This document shows positions 42,541 through 50,824 of a DNA stretch of 64,000 bases, piece after piece. The first letter of the stretch is position 1. Each line of letters begins with the position of its first letter. The translations under genes and the position numbers were made by a program. Origin of the DNA: Bradyrhizobium nivariense (GTDB taxonomy: Bacteria; Pseudomonadota; Alphaproteobacteria; Rhizobiales; Xanthobacteraceae); contig NZ_JARVWW010000006.1 in the NCBI RefSeq assembly GCF_029846715.1, positions 62,001-126,000 on the forward strand. The letters are read 5' to 3'. Under the pieces are notes generated by a model. The model saw only the letters and a program-made list of their open reading frames with translations, was not told the origin of the DNA and searched no databases.

Positions 42541-44556
42541 ATGGACCGCTCAAAGCTCTACCGCCGTTTTCGCACGCTCCTGATCGCCAACCGCGGCGAG
42601 ATCGCCTGCCGCGTCATCCGCACCGCGCGCGCCATGGGCCTGCGCACGGTCGCGGTCTATTCCGAGGCGGACCGCGACGCGATGCATGTCGCGCTCGCCG
42701 ACGAGGCCGTGCTGCTCGGGCCCGCACGGGCCCGCGACAGCTATCTCAACGTCGAGCGGCTGATCGAGGCCGCGCGGAAGACCGGCGCGGAGGCGATACA
42801 TCCCGGCTACGGCTTCCTGTCGGAGAATGCCGAATTCGCGCGGGCTTGCTTCGATGCGGGGTTGGTCTTCGTCGGCCCGACCGCCGGGATGATGACGGCG
42901 ATGGGCTCGAAATCCGGCTCCAAGGCTTTGATGGAGAAGGCCGGCGTGCCGCTGGTGCCCGGTTATCACGGTGAGGCCCAGGACGATGCGACGCTGGCGA
43001 AGGCGGCCGAGAAGGTCGGTTTCCCCATTCTGGTGAAGGCGTCCGCCGGCGGCGGCGGCCGCGGTATGCGTGTGGTGCGGTCCACAGAAGAACTTGGGCC
43101 TGCGATCGTCAGCGCGAAGCGCGAGGCCAAGGCCGCGTTTGGCGACGACCGCATGCTGATCGAAAAATATGTCGATAACCCCAGGCATATCGAGGTGCAG
43201 ATCATCGGCGACAGCCACGGCAATCTGCTGTCGCTGTTCGAGCGCGAATGCACGCTGCAGCGCCGGCACCAGAAGGTGATCGAGGAGGCGCCGTCGCCGA
43301 CGCTCAATGCGGCCCAGCGCGAAACAGTATGTGCCGCCGCGCGAAAGGCGGCGGGGGCCGTCAACTATGTCGGCGCCGGCACCATCGAGTTCGTCTCCGA
43401 CGGCAAGGACGTGTTCTTCATCGAGATGAACACTCGTCTCCAGGTCGAGCATCCCGTGACCGAGCTCATCACCGGCATCGATCTGGTGGAGTGGCAGCTC
43501 CGCGTCGCCTTCGGCGAGGCGCTTCCCTTGAAGCAGGACGAGATCCGCCTCAACGGCCATGCGGTCGAGGCGCGCGTCTACGCGGAAAACCCGACCAGGA
43601 ATTTCATGCCGTCAGTGGGCAAGATATCAACCTGGCGTCTGCCGGCCGAAACCGGGGGCCTGCGCATCGACGCCGGCTATCGGGAGGGCGATACGGTCTC
43701 GCCGCACTACGATGCGATGCTGGCAAAAATGATCGCCTGGGCACCGACGCGGGATGTCGCGATCGAGCGGCTGAACCGCGGGCTGGAAGAGTCCGACGTC
43801 CGCGGCATCGTCACCAATATCCCGTTCCTGTCGGCGCTGATGACGCATCCGAAGGTGAGGGCGAACGCGGTCGACACCGGCTTCATCGAACGCGAGCTGG
43901 CGGTCTTGACGCAGGCCACGCCGGCGCCAGGCGATCTCGAACTCTGCGCCGCGGTCGCCGCTGTGGTCAACGACGAACGGCAAGTCGCGCAAGGCGACGC
44001 GAATTCGCCGTGGCAGACCTTTGGCTGGATGCCAGTCGGCCGCCGTCAGCGCAACTTTGCGTTTCGTGTCGGTCATGGTGCTGGTCATGGGCCTGAGCTG
44101 AAAGTCACCTTGAACTATGGCGGCGGCCTGTCGACGCTCGTGATCGGCGAACGCGAGCTGGCGTTTGCGATTGCGCCAAAGGATGGCGGCTTCGATCTCA
44201 CGCTCGACGGCATCAAATCGTCCGTGGCGGCCGTGATCGACGGCCATGAGCTGTATTTGCGCACGCGCAACGGCCGCTTCGACCTGCACTGGGTCGACCC
44301 GTTCGGCGGCGAGACCGAGGAGCACGCCGGCGAGGACAAGATCGTGGCACCGCTGCCGGGTACCGTCGTTGCCGTGCTGGCCGAGGAGGGCGCCAAGCTC
44401 GAGAAGGGCGCGCCGATCCTCACGCTGGAAGTGATGAAGATGGAGCAGACGCTGCGCGCGCCCTATGCTGGCGTGCTGAAATCAGTCAAATGCAAGGTCG
44501 GCGATATCGTCCAGGAGGGCGTCGAGCTAGCCGTGGTCGAGGCTTCGGAAGAGTGA
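42541..44556 (+). CDS. mccA: Methylcrotonoyl-CoA carboxylase alpha (biotin carboxylase/BCCP) subunit
   Basis: A 671-residue three-part enzyme: biotin carboxylase (LLIANRGEIACRVIRTARAM, VKASAGGGGRGMRVVRS, EMNTRLQVEHPVTELITGID), a linker domain, and a C-terminal biotinyl domain with LTLEVMKMEQTLRAPYAG, where Lys of MKM is biotinylated. Its place between mccB and mvaB supports methylcrotonyl-CoA as substrate. ATG 42541 is the start. Confidence 0.96.
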   Translation: MDRSKLYRRFRTLLIANRGEIACRVIRTARAMGLRTVAVYSEADRDAMHVALADEAVLLGPARARDSYLNVERLIEAARKTGAEAIHPGYGFLSENAEFARACFDAGLVFVGPTAGMMTAMGSKSGSKALMEKAGVPLVPGYHGEAQDDATLAKAAEKVGFPILVKASAGGGGRGMRVVRSTEELGPAIVSAKREAKAAFGDDRMLIEKYVDNPRHIEVQIIGDSHGNLLSLFERECTLQRRHQKVIEEAPSPTLNAAQRETVCAAARKAAGAVNYVGAGTIEFVSDGKDVFFIEMNTRLQVEHPVTELITGIDLVEWQLRVAFGEALPLKQDEIRLNGHAVEARVYAENPTRNFMPSVGKISTWRLPAETGGLRIDAGYREGDTVSPHYDAMLAKMIAWAPTRDVAIERLNRGLEESDVRGIVTNIPFLSALMTHPKVRANAVDTGFIERELAVLTQATPAPGDLELCAAVAAVVNDERQVAQGDANSPWQTFGWMPVGRRQRNFAFRVGHGAGHGPELKVTLNYGGGLSTLVIGERELAFAIAPKDGGFDLTLDGIKSSVAAVIDGHELYLRTRNGRFDLHWVDPFGGETEEHAGEDKIVAPLPGTVVAVLAEEGAKLEKGAPILTLEVMKMEQTLRAPYAGVLKSVKCKVGDIVQEGVELAVVEASEE

Positions 44557-44557
44557 C

Positions 44558-45469
44558 ATGAGCGACCAGGTCCGCATCATCGAAATGGGGCCGCGCGACG
44601 GCCTCCAGAACGAGAAGACGGCAGTCAGCGTCGAGGCCCGGATCGCCTTCATCGAGGCTCTGGTCGCGGCCGGCCTCAATACGGTCGAGGTCGGTGCCTT
44701 CGTCTCGCCCAAGGCGATCCCGCAGATGGCGAGCTCGGACGCCGTGCTGCGCGGCGTCAGCCACGTGACCGGTGCCGAATTTCACGTGCTGGTGCCGAAC
44801 GAGAAGGGCTATGAGGCCGCCCGCGCCGCAGGCGCGAAAGTCGTCTCCGTGTTCGCCGCGGCCTCCGAGGGCTTTTCGCGGGCCAACATCAATTGCACGG
44901 TCGCGGAGTCCATCGAGCGCTTCAAGCCGGTGCTGGCGCGCGCCAAGGCCGATGGTGTCGGGGTACGCGGCTATATCTCCTGCGTGCTGGGCTGTCCGTT
45001 CGACGGCGAGATCAAGCCGAAAGCCGTCGCCGATCTCGCCAACGCGCTGTGGGAGCTCGGCTGCTACGAGATCTCGCTCGGCGACACCATCGGCGTCGGC
45101 ACGCCTGATAAGGCCAAGGAGATGCTGCGCGCGGTCAGCGCCAATATTCCCGCCGCCAGGCTGGCGATGCATTTCCACGACACCTACGGCCAGGCGCTCG
45201 CCAACCTCTATGCGGGGATGGAGGAGGGCGTCCGCGTCATCGACGCCGCCGCCGGCGGCCTCGGCGGCTGTCCCTACGCGCCGGGCGCGACCGGCAACGT
45301 CGCGACCGAGGACGTCGTCTACATGCTCGAGGGCATGGGGATCAGGACCGGCGTCGATATGGACCGGCTGCTGGCGGCCACCAACGAGATCAGCGGCTTG
45401 CTCGGCAAGCCGCCGGTGAGCCGCGTGGCGTCCGCGCTGAACGCCAAGCGGAAGCGCGCGGCGACGTAA
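44558..45469 (+). CDS. mvaB: Hydroxymethylglutaryl-CoA lyase
   Basis: Cleaves HMG-CoA to acetoacetate and acetyl-CoA, the last step of the pathway. The 303-residue TIM barrel shows EMGPRDGLQNEKT, the metal-binding HFHDTYGQALAN and the catalytic-Cys loop GLGGCPYAPGATGNVATED. The start codon follows the mccA stop by 1 base. Confidence 0.96.
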   Translation: MSDQVRIIEMGPRDGLQNEKTAVSVEARIAFIEALVAAGLNTVEVGAFVSPKAIPQMASSDAVLRGVSHVTGAEFHVLVPNEKGYEAARAAGAKVVSVFAAASEGFSRANINCTVAESIERFKPVLARAKADGVGVRGYISCVLGCPFDGEIKPKAVADLANALWELGCYEISLGDTIGVGTPDKAKEMLRAVSANIPAARLAMHFHDTYGQALANLYAGMEEGVRVIDAAAGGLGGCPYAPGATGNVATEDVVYMLEGMGIRTGVDMDRLLAATNEISGLLGKPPVSRVASALNAKRKRAAT

Positions 45470-45474
45470 GGCGC

Positions 45475-46401
45475 CTACGCTGCCTTCAGGCCCACATCCG
45501 GCAGGCGCGGCCGGTTCTTGAGCGCCTTGACCATCATCGCCTCGACCTCGGCCTTCTCTCGCGGCAGCAGCGCGAGGCGGGGCGGGCGGGTCAGCGCGGT
45601 GCCGCGGCCCATGATGTGCTCGCACAGCTTGATGCACTGGACGAGGTCCGGCCGTGCATCCAGATGCAGCAGCGGCATGAACCATTCGTAGAGCGGCATG
45701 GCTTCGGCATAGCGCCCCGCCTTGGCGAGGCGAAACAGCGTCTCGCCCTCGCGCGGAAAGGCGTTCGACATGCCGGACACCCACCCCACAGCACCCATGG
45801 CGATGCTCTCGACGATGACGTCGTCGAGTCCTGCGAACAGCACGAAGCGGTCGCCGACCATGTTCCGTGTGTCGATGAAGCGCCGGGTGTCGCCGGAGGA
45901 ATCCTTGAAGCAGACGACGGTCTCGACGTCGGCGAGAGAGGCGAGGATGTCGGGGGTGACGTCGTTCTTGTAGATCGGCGGATTGTTGTAGAGCATGACC
46001 GGCAGGTCGGTCGCGGTGGCGACGGCGCGGAAATGCGCGGCGGTCTCGTGCGGCTTCGACGAATAGACCAGGGCCGGCATCACCATCACGCCGTCGATGC
46101 CGATGCGCGCGGCCTCCTTCGCCGTCTCGACCGCGAAGGCCGTGGTGAATTCGGCGATGCCGCACAGCACGGGCACGCGGCCACTCGCGACCGACTTGGC
46201 CGTCTCCATGATTGCGACCTTCTCCTTGCGCTCCAGCGAGGTGTTCTCGCCGACAGAGCCGCAGACGATCAGGCCGGAGACGCCGTCGCGGATCAGCCCG
46301 TCCATCACTTTGGCGGTTGCGTCGATGTCGAGCGAGAGATCGTCGTGGAATTGCGTGGTGACGGCCGGGAAGACACCTTCCCAGGAAACACGGCGGCTCA
46401 T
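45475..46401 (-). CDS. Dihydrodipicolinate synthase family aldolase
   Basis: A 308-residue TIM-barrel Schiff-base aldolase. The catalytic Lys is in VVCFKDSSGDTRR, and the Tyr-containing loop is MLYNNPPIYKNDVTP. GSVGENTSLERKEKV replaces the usual DapA GTTGE phosphate loop. These features and linkage to a TRAP transporter argue for a sugar-acid or hydroxy-keto-acid aldolase/dehydratase rather than true DapA. Substrate unknown. Confidence 0.88.
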   Translation of the reverse strand: MSRRVSWEGVFPAVTTQFHDDLSLDIDATAKVMDGLIRDGVSGLIVCGSVGENTSLERKEKVAIMETAKSVASGRVPVLCGIAEFTTAFAVETAKEAARIGIDGVMVMPALVYSSKPHETAAHFRAVATATDLPVMLYNNPPIYKNDVTPDILASLADVETVVCFKDSSGDTRRFIDTRNMVGDRFVLFAGLDDVIVESIAMGAVGWVSGMSNAFPREGETLFRLAKAGRYAEAMPLYEWFMPLLHLDARPDLVQCIKLCEHIMGRGTALTRPPRLALLPREKAEVEAMMVKALKNRPRLPDVGLKAA

Positions 46402-46475
46402 GGTTTGACTCCGAGTGGATTTTGCCGGCGGGGGGCTGGATCCGCCGGGTGTTTTGAAGGGGGATGGCGGACGGG

Positions 46476-47459
46476 TCAGAGCGTGGCGCCGACCTTGCGC
46501 AGCTCGGCGAGGACAGGTGCCTTCGGCAGCCAGATTTTGTCGAACTCGGCAATGACAGCTTCGGTGTCGCCGGCCGGGACCTGACGGATCGGGATCGGGG
46601 CGTTGCGGAAATTCTCGATCAGCGCGGGCTCGTTGGAGGCCAACTCGTCGATCTGCGCGTCCAGCGTCGACTTGACGGTCTTGGCGATCAGCTCGCGGTC
46701 GGCCGCGGGGAGCGACTGCCAGACCCGGCCCGAGACGACCGCGGCCATCGGCATGAAGACGGCGTTCATCTGCAGGATCACCTTCGACACCTTGTCGAAG
46801 CGCTGGTTCCAGGAGAATTCGAGATCGGCTTCGAGGCCGTCGACCTGGCCGTTGGCCATCGCGTCGAACACCTGGGGCGTCGGGATCGGCGTTGGCGCGG
46901 CGCCGAGCGAGGAATAGAAATCGCGATAGACCGGCGTCGGATTGATGCGCAGCTTCATACCGCGGATGTCTGCGAGGCTCGTCAGGTCCTTGGAGGAGAA
47001 CACGGCGCGCATGCCGGTGATACCCCAGCCGAGCCCGATCGTTCCGGTCTCCTGCGGCAGCACCTCGAACAGCTTGATGGCCTGCGGATGCCGCACGAAT
47101 TTCGCGACTGCAGGCGTCGAACGGACGATGTAGGGCGCATTGATCGCGGCGATATGCGGCACGCGCGAGCCGAGCTCTGCGGCCTGGATGAAGCCCATGT
47201 CGAGCGCGCCAGACTGCAATTGCTGCATCATCGCGGGCTCGTTGCCGAGCTGGCCGGAGTGGAACACGGTCAAGCTCAGGCGGCCGCTGGTGGCGGCCTT
47301 GAGATCGTCGCCGAATTTGAGCGCGGCCTTGTTCCAGGAATGGCCGTTGGGCGTGATCAGGCCGAGACGAAATTCCTTGGCCTGGGCCAGCGCCAGCGAT
47401 GGCGCGAACAGCGGCGCGGCTGCGCTGGCGGCGAGAAAGCGACGACGTGAAAGCGGCAT
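46476..47459 (-). CDS. TRAP transporter periplasmic substrate-binding protein (DctP family)
   Basis: A 327-residue protein with a twin-arginine-type signal (SRRRFLAASAAAPLFAPSLA). The DctP fold shows RLGLITPNGHSWNKAALKFG and a conserved Arg in GMKLRINPTPVYRDF that normally clamps a ligand carboxylate. It is encoded 22 bases after the large permease subunit and belongs to the first TRAP operon. Confidence 0.93.
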   Translation of the reverse strand: MPLSRRRFLAASAAAPLFAPSLALAQAKEFRLGLITPNGHSWNKAALKFGDDLKAATSGRLSLTVFHSGQLGNEPAMMQQLQSGALDMGFIQAAELGSRVPHIAAINAPYIVRSTPAVAKFVRHPQAIKLFEVLPQETGTIGLGWGITGMRAVFSSKDLTSLADIRGMKLRINPTPVYRDFYSSLGAAPTPIPTPQVFDAMANGQVDGLEADLEFSWNQRFDKVSKVILQMNAVFMPMAAVVSGRVWQSLPAADRELIAKTVKSTLDAQIDELASNEPALIENFRNAPIPIRQVPAGDTEAVIAEFDKIWLPKAPVLAELRKVGATL

Positions 47460-47481
47460 GGTGGGCTCCTTTTGGACGGGC

Positions 47482-48747
47482 CTATTTGACGAGGATCAGC
47501 GAGAGCGACGGATAGAGCGAGAGCAACACCAGCAGGACGCAGGAGATGGCGAAGAACGGCAGCGTCACCATGAACATCTTGCCCGGCTTGGCACCGGTGA
47601 CGGCGGCCGCGACGAAGAAGCAGAGCCCGACCGGCGGCGACAGCAATCCGAGCACCAGGTTGATCACCACCACCACGCCGAAATGCCGGGGATCGATGTG
47701 ATAGACCTCGGTTGCGACCGGCAGCAGGATCGGCACCGTCATGATCAGTCCGGGAATGCCGTCGATCACCGTGCCGATCACCAGCAGGACCACGTTGCAG
47801 ATCAGCATGAAGCTGATCGGATCCTTGGCAGCCGACTGGATCCAGCTGGCGGTCTCCTGCGGCACCTTGCCGAAGATCAGAACCCACGAGAACACGGCCG
47901 CCGCGGCGACCAGGAACAGCACGATCGCCGAATAGATAGCGCTGCGCAGCATCATCTGCGGCAGCTGCGAGAACTCGAATTCCCTGGTCCAGAACTTTCC
48001 GACCAGGGCTGCGGCAACCGCGCCGATGGCGGCGGATTCGGTCGCGTTGGCGAGGCCGCCCAGGATGGTGCCGACGATGACGATCGGGATCAGCAGGGTC
48101 GGCGACGTCCGCAGGATCGTCGCCACGCGCTGGCGCGGCGTCTGATAATCCGCGCGAGGATAGTTGTAGATGTATCCCATCAGCGCGATGACGACGCAGA
48201 ACATCACCGTGAGGATGACGCCCGGCACGATGCCGGCGATCAGCATGTCGCTGACCGAGACCTGCGCGAGCACGCTGTAGACCACGAACATCACCGACGG
48301 CGGAATGATCGGGCCGAGCATGCCGCCATAGGCGGTCAGTCCTGCCGCAAACGTCTTGTCGTAGCCCTTCTTCTCCATCTCCGGCACCATGATCTGGGCC
48401 ATGATCGCGACCTGCGCGGTCGCAGACCCAAGGATCGATGAGATGAACATGTTGGCGAGGATGTTGACGTAGGCGAGCCCGCCTTTGAGCGAGCCGACGA
48501 ACGCCATCGCCATGTCGACGATGCGACGGGTGATGCCGCCGCCGTTCATGATCTCGCCGATCAGGATGAAGAGCGGGATGGCGATCAGGCCGTAGCTGTC
48601 GACGCCGCCGAACAGCTGGAGCGGATAGGACTGGAACAGCACGGGATTGCCGGATGCTGCGATGTAGACGAGCCCGGCAAGGCATAGGCAGAGGCCGATC
48701 GGCACGCCGACCAGCATGATCGCGACGAAGGCTGCTGACGTGATCAT
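47482..48747 (-). CDS. TRAP transporter large permease subunit (DctM family)
   Basis: A 421-residue integral membrane protein with about twelve helices. Typical motifs are GVPIGLCLCLAGLVYI, GLIAIPLFILIGEIMNGGGI, GSATAQVAIMAQIMVPEMEK and GGMLGPIIPPSVMFVVYSVL. Its ATG shares one base with the stop codon of the small subunit gene. It forms the Na+-coupled channel of the first TRAP system. Confidence 0.95.
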   Translation of the reverse strand: MITSAAFVAIMLVGVPIGLCLCLAGLVYIAASGNPVLFQSYPLQLFGGVDSYGLIAIPLFILIGEIMNGGGITRRIVDMAMAFVGSLKGGLAYVNILANMFISSILGSATAQVAIMAQIMVPEMEKKGYDKTFAAGLTAYGGMLGPIIPPSVMFVVYSVLAQVSVSDMLIAGIVPGVILTVMFCVVIALMGYIYNYPRADYQTPRQRVATILRTSPTLLIPIVIVGTILGGLANATESAAIGAVAAALVGKFWTREFEFSQLPQMMLRSAIYSAIVLFLVAAAAVFSWVLIFGKVPQETASWIQSAAKDPISFMLICNVVLLVIGTVIDGIPGLIMTVPILLPVATEVYHIDPRHFGVVVVINLVLGLLSPPVGLCFFVAAAVTGAKPGKMFMVTLPFFAISCVLLVLLSLYPSLSLILVK

Positions 48748-49373
48748 CAGTTGACCCCGTCGAGCTCGGAGAGCGCAAAGCCCTTCGGTGGCGCGCGCGG
48801 GACCAGCTCGAGGTCTTCCAGCAAATTGGCGAGACCGTGAATGGTCATCGACACCGCGAAGATCGGCAACGTCAAATAGAGGACCCAGGTCGGCCAGTTC
48901 AGCGTCTGGGTGTGCTCGGTGTAGAGGAAATTGAAGGTTTCGGCCGCGAGCTTGCGCCCGTCGAAGCCGGCGCGCGCAAGCCCGATCGGGTCCATCCAGA
49001 GCACGCAGGTGATGACGAGGGCTACGCCGAACACGACGACGAGGCCGGTCGAGATCACCTTCGCGATCTTCTGGGCGCGGGGCGAAAGACGTTCCGTCAG
49101 CATCGTCACCGCGAAATCGAGCCGCAGCCGCGTCATCGCGGACGCGCCGACGAATGTCAGCCAGACCACGCAATAGACCGCGGATTCGTCGATCCAGTAG
49201 ATAGGGAAATGCGAGTAACGGGTGACGACGTTGACCAGGATCAGGCCGGTGAGCAGGTACATCAGGCCCATCAGAGCCAGACGTTCGAACGCAAGGAGCG
49301 CGCTCGAAGCCATGATCACAATCCGCCGGGCGCTAAACGCGCCCGCATCCGGCATCGTCCCTTCTTCGATCAT
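48747..49373 (-). CDS. TRAP transporter small permease subunit (DctQ family)
   Basis: A 208-residue protein with four helices. The DctQ signature YWIDESAVYCVVWLTFVGAS is followed by LRLDFAVTMLTERLSPRAQK. It is the first gene of the TRAP-aldolase operon. ATG 49373 follows GGGGG; ATG 49355 is possible. The operator-like palindrome lies 38 bases upstream. Confidence 0.92.
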   Translation of the reverse strand: MIEEGTMPDAGAFSARRIVIMASSALLAFERLALMGLMYLLTGLILVNVVTRYSHFPIYWIDESAVYCVVWLTFVGASAMTRLRLDFAVTMLTERLSPRAQKIAKVISTGLVVVFGVALVITCVLWMDPIGLARAGFDGRKLAAETFNFLYTEHTQTLNWPTWVLYLTLPIFAVSMTIHGLANLLEDLELVPRAPPKGFALSELDGVN

Positions 49374-49411
49374 CAAACCCCCAAGCCCCACGAGATTTCT
49401 CGTGCCAATCA

Positions 49412-49434
49412 AAAATGTATAATTTATACATTTT
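49412..49434. promoter_or_regulatory. Perfect 23-bp palindrome, putative GntR operator
   Basis: Half site AAAATGTATAA and its exact complement are separated by one T. It lies between divergent dctQ and gntR and is strikingly AT-rich. FCD-type GntR regulators commonly bind such short palindromes (TNGTNNNACNA-like; here ATGTATAATTTATACAT). The autoregulatory role is inferred. Confidence 0.75.
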
Positions 49435-49570
49435 GGGTGTCAAATGGAGATTGCGGTCATTTCGGCGGCAGGACGCGCTTTTGCTGGGCACTGGCTTTTG
49501 CTGAGTGCCTCAACATGCAAGAGAGGGACCGCTTCGTCCGGACGAGTCGCGGAGGTAGACGGAAGATTAG

Positions 49571-50263
49571 ATGAAACAGCCTCTGAAGCATCGCACCCTC
49601 TCGGCTGCGATCGTCGACCAGCTCAGGCAGGCGATCCTCGACGGCACCTATCCGGCCGGATCGCAGCTGCGCCAGGATGCGCTCGGCGACGCCTATGGCG
49701 TCAGCCGCATCCCCGTGCGCGAGGCGCTGTTTCAGCTCGAAGCGGAGGGCTTGGTGCGGATCGTTCCGCAGAAGGGCGCCATCGTCTCGGAGCTGTCGCT
49801 GGACGAGATCAACGACGTCTTCGACCTGCGCCGGATTCTGGAGCCGCGGCTGCTGGCGCACTCGGCGCCTCGCTTCAGCGCGGAGGATTTCGAGGGGCTC
49901 GACGACATCCACAAAAGCTTCGAGAAGGCGATCAAGGCGCGCAACGTCAGCGAATGGGGCCAGCTCAACGCCGACTTCCACATGGCGTTGTATGTCCATG
50001 CCCCCCAGCCCCGCACCCGGGCGATCGTGCTGTCACTGCTCCAGACCAGCGACCGCTACACGCGGCTTCAGCTCTCCAACACCAAGGCGATGGGCATTGC
50101 GGAAAAAGAGCACGCCCAACTGATCGCGCTCTGCCGCGCGGAGAAGGTCGAGGAAGCCTGCCGGTTCCTGGAGCGGCACATCGAGGCCGTGCGCAAGGAT
50201 CTGTTGCAGGTCGTGGCCGGCAGCACGATCGCGCCGAAGCCACGGCGGAAGAGCGAGTCGTAA
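49571..50263 (+). CDS. GntR family transcriptional regulator (FCD domain)
   Basis: A 230-residue regulator. The winged HTH (LRQAILDGTYPAGSQLRQDA, YGVSRIPVREALFQLEAEGL) is followed by an all-helical FCD ligand domain with metal-site residues (LNADFHMALY, HAQLIALCRA, FLERHIEAVR). It is divergent from the TRAP/aldolase operon and likely represses it until a carboxylate inducer binds. Confidence 0.94.
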   Translation: MKQPLKHRTLSAAIVDQLRQAILDGTYPAGSQLRQDALGDAYGVSRIPVREALFQLEAEGLVRIVPQKGAIVSELSLDEINDVFDLRRILEPRLLAHSAPRFSAEDFEGLDDIHKSFEKAIKARNVSEWGQLNADFHMALYVHAPQPRTRAIVLSLLQTSDRYTRLQLSNTKAMGIAEKEHAQLIALCRAEKVEEACRFLERHIEAVRKDLLQVVAGSTIAPKPRRKSES

Positions 50264-50272
50264 TCGATGCGC

Positions 50273-50361
50273 TCGTAGAGTGGGCAAAGGTGCATAGCGC
50301 CGTGCCCACCATGCGTGTTGGATGCAACGTGGTGAGCACGCCTCGCTTTGCGCACCCTACG
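50273..50361. repeat. Inverted pair of GTAGGGTGGGCAAAG-type repeats
   Basis: GTAGAGTGGGCAAAGGTGCA...CGTGCCCACCA (left) and its related inverse GTGAGCACGCC...GCGCACCCTAC (right) could fold into a long hairpin just after the gntR stop. This is a familiar dispersed element in Bradyrhizobium genomes. Confidence 0.65.
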
Positions 50362-50416
50362 ATCTCAATGCGAGAACCAGAACATAAAGGGCGAAAACCA
50401 GAATATAAACGCGCAT

Positions 50417-50812
50417 TCAGATGCCAACGACCGAGAGGTACGCTACAGTCGAGTCTCTCAGCCACTTTCGGCGGTTCTTGAGATAGGTGACGTAGATGAA
50501 GAGCACCGGCCCCATCAGCAGCCAGATCGGCCAAGTGTAGAACAGGGCCAGTGCCAGCCCGGTCAAGAACGTCAGCGGATGAGGATCCAAGAACTCGAAC
50601 AACACGGCAAACGCCAATGCCGGCGCCACGACGTAGGCCAGCGTTCCGAACATCACGGATATCGGCCAGACCGAGATCACCTGAGGCCGCCAGCCCCGAC
50701 GCTTGATAAGCCGCGTGAACGCCACGCCCAGCAATGAGCCAACGACGAACGGCGTCAGCAGGATGAGGGCGAGAACGAGAAAGACGCCGATTCCTGGGTC
50801 TACGTGTTCCAC
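50417..50812 (-). CDS. Membrane protein of unknown function, 131 aa
   Basis: About four helices (GIGVFLVLALILLTPFVVGS, VISVWPISVMFGTLAYVVAP, PLTFLTGLALALFYTWPIW, LMGPVLFIYVTYL). The N-terminus is MEHVDPG and a basic loop is RLIKRRGWRPQ. It sits 12 bases downstream of the second TRAP large subunit and may belong to that operon, but no known TRAP component matches it. Confidence 0.7.
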   Translation of the reverse strand: MEHVDPGIGVFLVLALILLTPFVVGSLLGVAFTRLIKRRGWRPQVISVWPISVMFGTLAYVVAPALAFAVLFEFLDPHPLTFLTGLALALFYTWPIWLLMGPVLFIYVTYLKNRRKWLRDSTVAYLSVVGI

Positions 50813-50824
50813 CAGCTCCTCCCG

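Noticed and set aside
47140..48441. Plus-strand open frame over the TRAP genes
   Set aside because: Antisense shadow; the minus strand has intact DctP and DctM with family motifs.
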